Below, in pieces: positions 1 to 8,955 of a stretch of 54,156 bases of DNA (within the stretch, counting starts at the first letter, position 1; every line of letters starts with the position of its first letter). The position numbers and the translations under genes were made by a program. The notes beneath the pieces were generated by a model that saw nothing but the letters and a program-made list of their open reading frames with translations, did no database searches and was not told the DNA's origin. Origin of the DNA: Alectryocaccomicrobium faecavium (GTDB taxonomy: Bacteria > Bacillota > Clostridia > Christensenellales > Aristaeellaceae); NCBI GenBank assembly GCA_018713425.1, contig DVOT01000016.1, forward strand, positions 1-54,156, given 5' to 3'.

Positions 1-2
1 TG

Positions 3-689
3 CCCAACGTGCGCCCTTTGCCTGGCGGCTTGGCAGCCATTGAAAAGCTCGTGGAAGCGCCATTGCCAGCGCCCACAGCAGGCAACGGGCGCGCCATCGC
101 AGCCATTGGGCAGAAATTTATGGCGCTGCGCGCGCAATATCCCAAATTCGCCCGCTATGTGATCATCGACCATCCAGATCTCCAGGGGCCGATGGACGTA
201 TGCGAGTTGCTGGTGGGCAGCGACTTGTTTTACGCGCTCTACGACGAACCCGCCCTCATTCACGCGCTACTCGCCAAAATCACGGCGCAATACCAACGCG
301 CCATGGAGTTCTGGCTTTCCATCGTACCCAACGCGCCCGAAGGATATGCCAGCTATTTTGGTGAATTATCGCTGGGCAAAATCGTCCTGCGCAATGACAG
401 CGCCATGAACCTTTCTCCGGAGATGTACGAGGAATTCATCCGTCCCTACGATGCGCAACTGCTGCGGTACTTTGGCGGCGGAACGGTGCATTTTTGCGGG
501 CGCGGCGAGCATTTTATCGATGCCATGAGCCGCATTCCCGATCTGCATGGCATCAACATGTCCCAGCCTCACCTGAACGACATGGGCAAAATCCTTTCTT
601 GCACCGTGGACCGCGGGATTCCGTTGCGCTGCGCAAAGGGCGATTATGATTTCAGCGGGCACAACGCTCGCCTGCTCTACCAATTTTAG
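3..689 (+). CDS. URO-D-fold methyltransferase/decarboxylase-like protein, 5' partial
   Basis: The frame is open from the window edge, so the N-terminal part is missing. A GTG at 9 has no ribosome binding site and is probably internal. About 228 residues remain of a family usually near 340. The text fits the uroporphyrinogen decarboxylase superfamily (COG0407), which includes corrinoid-dependent methyltransferases. The segment GGTVHFCGRGEHFIDAM carries the H-x-C pair that binds zinc in MtaA/CmuA-type members, followed by the typical GINMSQPHLNDM strand. This favours a methyltransferase-like role over haem synthesis, but the substrate cannot be told. A strong terminator follows at once. Confidence 0.75.
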   Translation, partial: PNVRPLPGGLAAIEKLVEAPLPAPTAGNGRAIAAIGQKFMALRAQYPKFARYVIIDHPDLQGPMDVCELLVGSDLFYALYDEPALIHALLAKITAQYQRAMEFWLSIVPNAPEGYASYFGELSLGKIVLRNDSAMNLSPEMYEEFIRPYDAQLLRYFGGGTVHFCGRGEHFIDAMSRIPDLHGINMSQPHLNDMGKILSCTVDRGIPLRCAKGDYDFSGHNARLLYQF

Positions 690-706
690 TGCTTGTTTAC
701 AACAAA

Positions 707-748
707 CCCCGGAGTTGCTCCCTTGGCAAAGCAACTCCGGGGCTTTTT
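707..748 (+). terminator. Rho-independent terminator after the URO-D-like gene
   Basis: A 13-bp stem (707-719 pairing with 730-742) closes a short loop and is followed by CTTTTTTGC. The T-run lies on the plus-strand side, so it ends the URO-D-like transcript. It may also help end the convergent MATE gene. Confidence 0.9.
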
Positions 749-759
749 TGCTTTTCTTT

Positions 760-2145
760 CTATGAATGCGCCAGTTCCATGCCTTCCCTGCGCAGCAGCT
801 TGCGTTTGATCACAAGATAGCAAACAAAATGCACCGCCGCGGTGATCACCCACGAAACCGGATACGAAAGATACAGCATGAACAACGTGTGGTCGGCGGC
901 GAATATCGTGTAAATCCACAAAATCCGCAGCCCGCAGGCACCCAGCATGGAAACCACCATGGGCAACAGCGATGTGCCCATGCCGCGCAGCGAGCCGACG
1001 AGCACATCCATCACGCCGCAAATCGCGTATGTCGTGCTGACGATGGACAAGCGCTCAATGCCCTGCTCAATCACCGCCGGGTCGGCGGAATAAATGGAAA
1101 CCAACGCATGCCCGAACAAATAGGCCAGATTGCCCGTCACCAAGCCGACGATGGATACCAGGATGATGCATGCACCGAGGATGCGGCCAATCGCGTCGAA
1201 CTTGCGCGCGCCCACGTTCTGGCTCGTAAAGGCCAGGCACGATTGATAGAAGGTGTTCATCGCCGTGTACACAAAGCCTTCGATATTAGCCGCCGCGCCG
1301 TTGCCCGCCATGGCGATGGAACCGAAGGAATTGATTGACGACTGAATGAGCACGTTCGAAATGGAGAAGATCGCGCCCTGGAAACCGGCGGGCAGGCCGA
1401 TGCGCGCCAATTCTGCCAGCTTATCGCGATAGATGCGGATCTTGCGCCAATCGAGGTGAATCACGCTGCTGGAACGGATCAAGCAGATCATTACTAGTAC
1501 CATGGAGATGGCCTGGGAAATGATCGTCGCCCAGGCAACGCCCGCCACGCCCATGTGGAAAACGGTGACAAAGATCACATTCAAAATCACGTTCACGATG
1601 CCCGCGATGGTGAGGTAATACAGCGGCCTGCGCGTATCGCCCACGGCGCGCAGGATGGCCGCGCCAAAGTTATACAGCATGTTGGGGATCATGCCAGCGA
1701 AATAGATGCGCACATACACCGTGGCCTGGTCCAGCACATCCGGCGGGGAATCCATCCAGATGAGCAGCTCGCGCGCGGCTGTCATGCCGAAGATCATTAC
1801 GATTACGCCGCACACCAGGCTAACGCCAATAGAAGTGTGCACCGTTTTGCTCACATTCGCTGCATCGCCCGCGCCATAATAGCGCGCGACGATCACGCTT
1901 GTGCCCACAGACAGGCCCATAAACACGTTCACAATCAGGTTGATCAGCGAACCCGTCGAGCTGACGGCGGCCAGCGCCGTATCGCCCACGAAGCGCCCCA
2001 CCACGATGATATCCGCCGCATTGTACAAAAGCTGCAGGATACCCGTGAGCATCAGAGGCAGAGAATAGCGGATGATCTTGGGCACCAGCGGGCCGGTACA
2101 CATATCCATCTCGTAATTGGCGTGTCCGCGCTTCAAACGCAACAT
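760..2145 (-). CDS. MATE family multidrug/toxin efflux transporter
   Basis: This 461-residue polytopic membrane protein has the length and text of MATE exporters (NorM/MepA/DinF type), which expel cationic compounds using Na+ or H+ gradients. Seen: an N-terminal GPLVPKIIRYSLPLMLTG segment, an early AADIIVVGRFVGDTALAAVS segment, about twelve hydrophobic segments in two related halves, and a C-terminal basic tail. The ATG at 2145 has AAAGGG about 10 bases upstream. The gene stands alone, convergent with the preceding plus-strand gene, and has an unusually long leader (see the regulatory entry). A second, only distantly similar MATE gene lies at 22864-24231. The substrate is unknown. Confidence 0.9.
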   Translation of the reverse strand: MLRLKRGHANYEMDMCTGPLVPKIIRYSLPLMLTGILQLLYNAADIIVVGRFVGDTALAAVSSTGSLINLIVNVFMGLSVGTSVIVARYYGAGDAANVSKTVHTSIGVSLVCGVIVMIFGMTAARELLIWMDSPPDVLDQATVYVRIYFAGMIPNMLYNFGAAILRAVGDTRRPLYYLTIAGIVNVILNVIFVTVFHMGVAGVAWATIISQAISMVLVMICLIRSSSVIHLDWRKIRIYRDKLAELARIGLPAGFQGAIFSISNVLIQSSINSFGSIAMAGNGAAANIEGFVYTAMNTFYQSCLAFTSQNVGARKFDAIGRILGACIILVSIVGLVTGNLAYLFGHALVSIYSADPAVIEQGIERLSIVSTTYAICGVMDVLVGSLRGMGTSLLPMVVSMLGACGLRILWIYTIFAADHTLFMLYLSYPVSWVITAAVHFVCYLVIKRKLLRREGMELAHS

Positions 2146-2248
2146 GCAGCACCATCCCTTTGCGCAGGAATTTTGCCCCGCGGCAAACCTTGCACGGCAA
2201 GTATATGCCGCGGCGGAGGGCGAAAACCGGCGCGTACCTATATCTCAT

Positions 2249-2340
2249 GGGCGTAAAAAAGCGGCCATCCGACCGTTAACGCTTAGTTTACATCCATAAA
2301 ATACATTTTAAGACACCTATGTATATCGCCCTTTTACTAT
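2249..2340 (-). promoter_or_regulatory. Structured 5' leader of the MATE gene; candidate guanidine-IV (mepA-type) riboswitch
   Basis: The promoter at 2346-2374 implies a leader of roughly 190 bases before the start codon at 2145. On the minus strand GGGCG (2331-2327) can pair with CGCCC (2253-2249). Inside this, ATACAT can pair with ATGTAT around the loop AGGTGTCTTAAA. A terminator-like hairpin (AAGC/GCTT with an inner GGTC-GGAT-GGCC) is followed by six U residues at 2255-2260. MATE genes of the mepA type are known targets of guanidine-IV riboswitches in Clostridia. The class assignment is from memory of the motif and not verified; that the leader is structured is seen directly. Confidence 0.45.
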
Positions 2341-2345
2341 ACTCT

Positions 2346-2374
2346 ACTATACAGGAAAAATGGAAACCTGTCAA
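2346..2374 (-). promoter_or_regulatory. Promoter of the MATE gene
   Basis: On the minus strand TTGACA (2374-2369) and TATAGT (2351-2346) are separated by 17 bases, close to the sigma-A consensus. Transcription would start near 2339. Confidence 0.75.
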
Positions 2375-2446
2375 GCAAATCCGCGAAAATTCACGAAAAC
2401 GCTTCATTTGCCGCCACAGAATCCACCAGAACCCATGGCCGCGCGT

Positions 2447-2475
2447 TTGCCAAACCCTGCCCAATCTGTTACAAT
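2447..2475 (+). promoter_or_regulatory. Promoter of the ABC exporter operon
   Basis: TTGCCA (2447-2452) and TACAAT (2470-2475) are 17 bases apart, with a TGT extended -10 element just upstream. Transcription would start near 2482, about 27 bases before the ATG at 2509. Confidence 0.75.
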
Positions 2476-2508
2476 CATCTTTGCACCAAAATGCGAGGAG
2501 GGATTTAC

Positions 2509-3476
<968 letters not shown>

Positions 3477-3480
<4 letters not shown>

Positions 3481-4274
3481 GGCCCTACTGGGCATTTTTC
3501 CGCACGCGCTTTCTCGCGCTATTGCAATACCGCGCGGCGGCCATCGCGGGCATTGGTACGCAATGGCTCTTTGGCTTCGTGCGCGTGATGGCGCTGTGGG
3601 CTTTTTACCAATCCGCCGGAACGGCGCAGCCCATGGCCTTCGAGCAAGCTGCCGCTTACACCTGGCTGGGGCAGGCCATGCTGGGCATGCTGCCCTGGAA
3701 CATCGAACGCGAAATCGGCGAATCCGTGCGCACGGGTTCGGTGGCTTACGAGCTCTCCCGCCCGCTGGACCTGTACGCCATGTGGTTCGCGCGCTGCATG
3801 GCGCTGCGCAGCGCGCCCACGCTGCTGCGCGCAGTGCCGCAATTTTTGATTTCGATCTTTCTCATCCCCGCGCCGTTTGGCATGCGCTTTGGCGGCCCGG
3901 AGTTCGCGGGCTGGCTGGCGGCGCTCCCCGGCGCCCTGCTGCTCTCCAGCGCGGTGACCGCATTGATGAACGCTTCTCTATTTTGGACGGTCACGGGCGA
4001 CGGCGTCATCCGGCTGGGGCCGGTGTTGGTGCTGATTTTTTCCGGCATGACCGTGCCGCTCAAACTGCTGCCCGACTGGGCGCAGACGTTTCTCTTCTTC
4101 CAGCCTTTTATGGGGCTGGTGGACGGGCCCGCGCAAATTCTCGCGGGCAGCATGCCGCTCGCGCGCCTGCCCCTGCTCATCGCGCTGCAATGGGGCTGGG
4201 CCGCCGCCTTCATCGCCGCAGGGCGGCTGGTTCTGTGCAAGGGCCTGACGCGGCTAGAAGTGGCGGGAGGATAA
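3477..4274 (+). CDS. ABC-2 family transporter permease (COG4587-like)
   Basis: This 265-residue membrane protein has about six hydrophobic segments and the pattern of the DUF990/COG4587 permeases, which are encoded next to COG4586 ATPases. The N-terminal RPYWAFFRTRFLALLQYR is a short cytoplasmic amphipathic lead-in. SVRTGSVAYELSRPLDLY is the conserved cytoplasmic loop found in both permeases of these systems. The start overlaps the ATPase stop by four bases and the next permease starts four bases after its stop, so the three are surely co-translated. It should form the membrane channel with the following gene product. Confidence 0.9.
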
Positions 4275-4278
4275 ACCT

Positions 4279-5070
4279 ATGAACGCGATCCGCTTGTATT
4301 TTCGCCTGGTGCGCGTGTCGCTGCGCACGCAAATGGCCTATCGCGCCAGCTTCAGCGTGCAAATGCTCGCCAACATCGCCACAACGCTTGCCGACTTTTT
4401 TGCGGTGTTCGCCTTTTTCCAGCGCTTCGGGGCGCTGGGGCACTGGTCTTTTGCGCAGGTAGCGGTGTTTTATGGCATGGCGAACGCCTCCCTAGCCCTT
4501 TCGGAATTGTGGTTGCGCGGCTTTGACATCTTCGAGCGGCACGTGCAATCCGGGGATTTCGACCGCTATCTCATTCGCCCGCGTAGCGCCTTTTTGCAGG
4601 TGCTGGGCGCAGACTTCCAGCTTTTGCGCCTGGGGCGCACCGGCGTGGGCCTGGTTACGAGCTTTTGGGGCTTGAGCCAACTCGCGCCCGGTTGGCAGGC
4701 CAGCGAATGGGCGCTGTTCTTCCTGGCCATTTTGGGCGGCAATTTCTTTTATGGCGGCGTGGTGCTGGTGCGCGCCATGGTATCCGTGTGGACGGTGCAG
4801 TCGCTGGAGTTGTTCAACATGATCACCTATGGCGGCGTGGAAACCGCGCAATATCCGCTGGACATCTACACGGGCTTTTTGCGCCGTTTCTTCTTCGGCA
4901 TCGTGCCGCTCGCCGCCACGAACTACTGGCCGCTGAGCTATCTGTTCCACCGGCCGGAAGCGTCCGCCCCGCTGGCCTGGCTCTCGCCGCTCATTTGCCT
5001 GGGCGTGTTCCTGCTGGGATGGGTCGCCTGGCACATTGGCGTAAAGCACTACCGCTCGACTGGCAGCTGA
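4279..5070 (+). CDS. ABC-2 family transporter permease (COG3694-like)
   Basis: This second permease has 263 residues and the same topology as its upstream partner. It carries the paired loop motif HVQSGDFDRYLIRPRSAF and the ETAQYPLDIYTGF segment typical of COG3694 members. It completes a heteromeric exporter of one ATPase gene and two permease genes. GGAGG sits just before the ATG at 4279. It ends nine bases before the convergent VanY-like gene, with no evident terminator in between, so transcripts of the two operons may overlap at their 3' ends. Confidence 0.9.
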   Translation: MNAIRLYFRLVRVSLRTQMAYRASFSVQMLANIATTLADFFAVFAFFQRFGALGHWSFAQVAVFYGMANASLALSELWLRGFDIFERHVQSGDFDRYLIRPRSAFLQVLGADFQLLRLGRTGVGLVTSFWGLSQLAPGWQASEWALFFLAILGGNFFYGGVVLVRAMVSVWTVQSLELFNMITYGGVETAQYPLDIYTGFLRRFFFGIVPLAATNYWPLSYLFHRPEASAPLAWLSPLICLGVFLLGWVAWHIGVKHYRSTGS

Positions 5071-5079
5071 GGGAGCGGC

Positions 5080-5766
5080 CTACCGCGCCAGATATTCCTC
5101 CAGCGTGAGGCCCAGGCGCGTGATCTCCTCCGCTGCCGCGCGGCCCACATAGCGGAAGTGCCACGGCTCGTAATCGATGCCGGTAATCTCCTCCTTGCCC
5201 CTGGGGTAGCGCAGGATAAAGCCGTATTTCCAGCAATTTTCGCGCAGCCAGATGTTTTCTGGCGTTTCCTCCTGCGCTTCTTCCAGGCGCTGGTTGTCCA
5301 GCGACACGATGTCCAGCGCCAGGCCCGTTTCGTGCTCGCTGCAGCCCGGCGGCATGGTGGTGCGCGTGGCTTCGCGATAAGCTTCATCGCGCGAGTAACC
5401 CGCGCTCGCCAGGATCGCCATGTCCTCTTCCAACAGGCCCTGCTGGTATTCCCGGTCGCGATAGGCGGAGGCCACCACAAAGCGCAGGCCTTCTTCCGTG
5501 CCCGCAGTCAGCATGGCGCTCAAATCTTCGTAAATGTCCGCGCGCACGCGGTTGAGGCCGTTGTTCAGCCAGGTAAGCTGCGGGGCATAGTCCTCGGGCA
5601 GAGGATTGTCCCGGTTGACCAGAATCAGGAAAGAATCCTCGCTCTTGCTGCGGGAAGGACTGGCGGCAGGCTGGGAAATGGCCGGAAAAGCGACGGATTC
5701 GCTGACGGCGCGGAACCCCGCCAGCAAAAGTACGGCAAGCAATAAAAACAAACCCATTTTTTTCAT
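5080..5766 (-). CDS. VanY-type D-alanyl-D-alanine carboxypeptidase (peptidase M15B)
   Basis: The product (228 residues) begins with MKKMGLFLLLAVLLLAGF, a signal or membrane anchor, and then a Ser/Lys-rich linker. The catalytic domain shows the M15 zinc motif SEHETGLALDI (His and Asp ligands) and EPWHFRYVG with the third ligand. SAYRDREYQQGLLEE is the usual substrate-binding segment. Enzymes of this kind trim the last D-Ala from peptidoglycan stem peptides outside the membrane. It lies downstream of a VanRS-like system and its promoter carries the same repeat as that system's own promoter. AAAAGGAGCG precedes the ATG. Confidence 0.9.
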   Translation of the reverse strand: MKKMGLFLLLAVLLLAGFRAVSESVAFPAISQPAASPSRSKSEDSFLILVNRDNPLPEDYAPQLTWLNNGLNRVRADIYEDLSAMLTAGTEEGLRFVVASAYRDREYQQGLLEEDMAILASAGYSRDEAYREATRTTMPPGCSEHETGLALDIVSLDNQRLEEAQEETPENIWLRENCWKYGFILRYPRGKEEITGIDYEPWHFRYVGRAAAEEITRLGLTLEEYLAR

Positions 5767-5785
5767 CGATCAGCGCTCCTTTTCC

Positions 5786-5828
5786 GGGGGCGCTTTTGCG
5801 CCCCGCTGTATAGTATCGTACAGCGGGG
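5786..5828 (-). other. Two overlapping hairpins at the vanY-like promoter and transcript start
   Basis: An 11-bp perfect dyad (GCCCCGCTGTA and its complement, 5799-5828, loop of 8) spans the -10 region. A second stem, GGGGCGC with GCGCCCC around AAAA, lies at 5786-5804. The predicted start near 5803 would put the second hairpin at the extreme 5' end of the mRNA. The dyad may be an operator or the terminator of the upstream operon; no U-run follows it. Confidence 0.45.
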
Positions 5829-5838
5829 CGGCATCCAA
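5810..5838 (-). promoter_or_regulatory. Promoter of the vanY-like gene
   Basis: On the minus strand TTGGAT (5838-5833) and TACTAT (5815-5810) are 17 bases apart. The tandem repeat at 5851-5868 lies about 12 bases upstream of the -35 element, where an activating OmpR-type regulator would bind. Confidence 0.6.
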
Positions 5839-5850
5839 TCTTTATCCATT

Positions 5851-5868
5851 TTGCATCCGATTTGCATC
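5851..5868. promoter_or_regulatory. Tandem direct repeat, likely response-regulator binding site (vanY side)
   Basis: TTGCATC occurs twice with start-to-start spacing of 11 bases (5851 and 5862), one helical turn, as is usual for OmpR/PhoB-type dimers. The 18-base element matches the one at 8938-8955 at 15 of 18 positions. It overlaps the stop codon of the upstream gene. Confidence 0.6.
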
Positions 5869-6847
5869 AAATTGCCGGGAGCAACGCGAACACCAGCGCG
5901 CCATCCTGCGCCTTGAGATGAACCTCATAGCGGTTCTCCGCATCCACAAATACAATGGGCATATCCCGCGCGTCCAGCGCGTTTTCCCACTCGCCCAGAA
6001 TCAAAAACGCATCCGACGCGGACTGCACGGCGTTCTCCCCGGAGAATTGGGGCGCTTCCGCGGAAAAAGAATCCCCCGCTATGGCGTAGTTTGCCTCCCC
6101 ATTCCCATCGCTTTGCGCTTCCGCCGGAAAGGCCGCCGCGTCCGCCGTCTGCGCGGAGAGGCCCGCCTGGCCGAGCAACAGCGCCGCCTCCGTGCCATCC
6201 AGATAGCGCCCGAATTCCAGCCCCAGCACGTCGCACGCCGCCGTCCACAAAAATTGCCTCGTACCCCTACCGCCTTCGTCCGCAGCGATGGCATCCTTTT
6301 CCGCCTGCGCGAGCGCGTTGTACGATTCCACCATGGAGAATAACCGCTCCGCAAAATTCTGCGTATCCTTGGATTCCCACTCCGCGCGCGCGATTGTGCC
6401 GCTTTGCGCGCTGGCGTAGATCCGGCAAACCCGCTCCGCATCGCGATACGTGAACACGTCGTATTCCTCCTCCACAGCGAGTCCTTCCCATTCGCCGCGC
6501 AGGACGCCGCGCTCAACCGCCAGCACACCATCCTGCAGAATGAGGAGAAAAAGCGCCTCGACCGCCGTGGGAAGTTCCGGCGCATTTTCCGCGTTGCCGT
6601 GCGAAAGCGTCGCCGCGCCGCCGCTGCGCGCTTCGTCCAGCAAAAACAGCTGCGCCCCTTCCCGCCATTCGCGGGCGCGATAGCCCGTCCAACTGAAGGG
6701 TTCCTCATGCGCCTGCCGCAGCAGCGCCCCATCTCCCAGCCGCGCGAGCGTATCCGGCAAATACAGGCTCAACAGGACGGCGGAAAGCGCGAGAACCGCG
6801 GACAGGCCATAGGCAAGCGCCCTTTGGGAAAACCGCCGCTTTATCAT
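5867..6847 (-). CDS. Membrane-anchored protein of unknown function, third gene of the two-component operon
   Basis: I do not recognise a family. The 326-residue product starts MIKRRFSQRALAYGLSAVL with one membrane segment to about residue 28. The rest is a soluble, probably extracytoplasmic, acidic domain. The region around residues 225-265 is Ala/Ser/Glu-rich and looks like a linker before a last compact beta-rich part ending EVHLKAQDGALVFALLP. Its ATG overlaps the histidine kinase stop (ATGA), so it is translated with the kinase. By position it could be a sensory partner or a regulator of the kinase, but that is inference only. The longer frame starting at 6967 lies inside the kinase and is not the start. 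Confidence 0.75.
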   Translation of the reverse strand: MIKRRFSQRALAYGLSAVLALSAVLLSLYLPDTLARLGDGALLRQAHEEPFSWTGYRAREWREGAQLFLLDEARSGGAATLSHGNAENAPELPTAVEALFLLILQDGVLAVERGVLRGEWEGLAVEEEYDVFTYRDAERVCRIYASAQSGTIARAEWESKDTQNFAERLFSMVESYNALAQAEKDAIAADEGGRGTRQFLWTAACDVLGLEFGRYLDGTEAALLLGQAGLSAQTADAAAFPAEAQSDGNGEANYAIAGDSFSAEAPQFSGENAVQSASDAFLILGEWENALDARDMPIVFVDAENRYEVHLKAQDGALVFALLPAI

Positions 6848-8253
6848 CTTCGCCTTCTCCTCCCGCCCTCGCCCGCAAAGGGCACGCGCACCGTGACCGT
6901 GGTGCCCGCGCCCAGCGCGCTGGCAAATTCCATCGTGCCGCCATGCAGCTTCACGATCCTGTCGCACAGCGCCAGTCCCAGCCCCGCGCCGTTTTGCGCG
7001 CGGGAGCGGGATTTATCCACCATGTAAAACGCTTCCGTAATTTTGCCCAGCTCCGCTTCTGGAATGCCGCGGCCCTCGTCCTGCACGGAAAAGCAATAGG
7101 AATCTCCCTCCGCGCGACCCAGAAGCGCGATCGAGCCGCCATCCTCGCTGGCTTTGCGCGCGTTATCGACCAAATTGATGAGCAGGGTTTGGAACAGGTC
7201 GGGCTCCAACAAAAGAACCGCGTCCTGCACATCGAGCGCGAGCGTCATATTCCTCTGCGCAAGCGGCACCTGCACCGCTGCGCGCACAGCCTGCGCCAAT
7301 TGCGCGCTGCTGGTTTTTCTGCGCAAAAAATTCTGACGCCCGGCCACGATCAGATCCAACAGCTTGAGGGAAAGCGCTTCCAGCCGCTTTCCCTCGGTGA
7401 AAATATAATTGGCGGCCACAAAGGCCTTTTCCGGTGTGAGCGCCTGCGCGCGCAAAAGATCGGCATAGCCAATGATGGAAGTGAGCGGCGTCTTGATTTC
7501 GTGGGCAAAATTGGCCACGAATTCCTCCTGCCGCTGCGCCGATTGCGTGATCTTTTCCACGTTGCCCTGCACGCTTTGCGCCATCGCGTTGAAGCTGCCC
7601 GCCAGCGCGCTCAGTTCATCCCCACCCGTTTGCGGCACGCGCACGGCGTAGTCGCCCTTTTGCATGCGCTGCGCGGCAAGCTGCAAGCGGCGCACGGGGC
7701 GCGTAAAAAGATGCGTAAACAGCAGCGTGGCCAGGGCGGCCGCAGTGAGAATGCAGGTGTTGTAAAGCCGGGAAGCGGAAAACTGTTCCGCGCGCGCCGC
7801 GAAAACCGCCTGCACCGAGTGCTCCGTGAGAAAGGAAAAGAGCGTCCCATTCGTTTCCAGCGATGTGGCCACCTGCACTACATTGCCAGCCGCGGTGGAG
7901 TACAATTGCCAGCGCCGCGTTCCTTCCACTGGCAGGACGATTGCCGGCCGCATGGTGCTATACAACACGGCGCCCTGCGCGTCCGCGAGATAGAGGTTCG
8001 CGCTGGTACCTTCCTGGATCTGGCGCATAATGGTCAGGATCGTCTCCTTCTCCACGCTCTCCCCTTCTCCGCGTTCCATGGCGTACGCCAGGTCGAAGGC
8101 CTGCGCGAGCAGCAGGTTTTCCTCCAGCGCGCGCCGCGTTTCCCGCGCGAGCGACGATTGAAAGGACGATTGGATCAGAAAGAAGCTGCCCACCGCCAAC
8201 GCGCATGCGACGAGCACAACCGTGGATAAAAGCAGCTTCCATGAAATGCGCAT
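6844..8253 (-). CDS. Membrane sensor histidine kinase, VanS/PhoR-like
   Basis: The product has 469 residues. Transmembrane segments at about 8-28 and 164-184 flank an extracytoplasmic sensor of about 135 residues. A HAMP linker follows at about 185-235. The HisKA box ANFAHEIKTPLTS has the phospho-accepting His near 251. The ATPase domain shows NLVDNARKAS (N box), DEGRGIPE (G1), and GAGLGLALCDRIVKLHGG (G2). It should phosphorylate the response regulator encoded just upstream, whose stop is adjacent to this start. The signal sensed is unknown; linkage to a VanY-type enzyme suggests a cell-wall cue. Confidence 0.93.
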   Translation of the reverse strand: MRISWKLLLSTVVLVACALAVGSFFLIQSSFQSSLARETRRALEENLLLAQAFDLAYAMERGEGESVEKETILTIMRQIQEGTSANLYLADAQGAVLYSTMRPAIVLPVEGTRRWQLYSTAAGNVVQVATSLETNGTLFSFLTEHSVQAVFAARAEQFSASRLYNTCILTAAALATLLFTHLFTRPVRRLQLAAQRMQKGDYAVRVPQTGGDELSALAGSFNAMAQSVQGNVEKITQSAQRQEEFVANFAHEIKTPLTSIIGYADLLRAQALTPEKAFVAANYIFTEGKRLEALSLKLLDLIVAGRQNFLRRKTSSAQLAQAVRAAVQVPLAQRNMTLALDVQDAVLLLEPDLFQTLLINLVDNARKASEDGGSIALLGRAEGDSYCFSVQDEGRGIPEAELGKITEAFYMVDKSRSRAQNGAGLGLALCDRIVKLHGGTMEFASALGAGTTVTVRVPFAGEGGRRRRR

Positions 8254-8904
8254 TTATACCTCCAGGCGATAGCCAACCTTGTACACCGCCGTGATGCGCT
8301 CGTCCCAGCCCAGCTTTTTGCGCAGGCGCTGCACGTGCAGATCTACGGTGCGCGTATCGCCCATGTAATTGGATTCCCATACCTGTTCAAAGATCGTTTC
8401 CCGAAACAGGGCGATGTTCGGATTGCGCGCGAATAAAAGCAAAAGCGCGTATTCCTTGTTCGTCAGGGAAACGGGCCTGCCGTTTTGCGTGACGGTGCGC
8501 GATAGCGTATCGATGCACACGTCCAAAATGGCGATGCGCTGCGCGCCCTTGTTGTAGCGGCGCAGCACGGTTTCCACGCGCGCCGCCAGTTCCACCATTT
8601 CAAAGGGCTTGACGATATAATCGTCCGCCCCTTCCCGCAGGCCGCGCACGCGGTCGCTCACCGCGCCGCGCGCCGTCAGAAAAATCACGGGCATGTTCAG
8701 CGGGCGAATGTATTCCAGCAGTTCAAAGCCGTCCGCGCCCGGCAGCATCACATCCAGCAAAATCAGATCAAAGCGCTTTTCCACCAGCAGATCCGCGGCG
8801 GCTGCGCCATCGTACACGCAGGTGCATTGATAGCCCCGGGCGGTGAGGCTCATATCGATCAGATCCGCGATGGGCTTTTCGTCCTCAACGATCAGAATCT
8901 TCAT
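8254..8904 (-). CDS. OmpR/PhoB family response regulator
   Basis: This 216-residue regulator has a receiver domain (ILIVEDE acidic cluster, phospho-acceptor Asp51 in LILLDVMLPG, Thr in FLTARGAVSDR, Lys in DYIVKPFE). A winged-helix C-terminal domain follows with LTNKEYALLLLFARNP and DTRTVDLHVQRLRKKLG. GGAGGGGAGAAA directly before the ATG at 8904 decides the start. The longer frame from 9003 runs into the upstream gene. It is the first gene of an RR-kinase-accessory operon. A tandem repeat at 8938-8955, also present at the vanY-like promoter, suggests it controls itself and that gene. Confidence 0.95.
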   Translation of the reverse strand: MKILIVEDEKPIADLIDMSLTARGYQCTCVYDGAAAADLLVEKRFDLILLDVMLPGADGFELLEYIRPLNMPVIFLTARGAVSDRVRGLREGADDYIVKPFEMVELAARVETVLRRYNKGAQRIAILDVCIDTLSRTVTQNGRPVSLTNKEYALLLLFARNPNIALFRETIFEQVWESNYMGDTRTVDLHVQRLRKKLGWDERITAVYKVGYRLEV

Positions 8905-8937
8905 TTTCTCCCCTCCGCCCGGTATTCTACCACTCAA

Positions 8938-8955
8938 TTGCATCCAAGTTGTATC
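8938..8955. promoter_or_regulatory. Tandem direct repeat, likely autoregulatory response-regulator site
   Basis: TTGCATC (8938-8944) and TTGTATC (8949-8955) are spaced 11 bases start to start and share 15 of 18 positions with the site at 5851-5868. It lies 34 bases upstream of the regulator's ATG. A possible -10 TAGAAT (minus strand, near 8924-8929) has no good -35 partner, as expected of an activator-dependent promoter. Confidence 0.55.
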
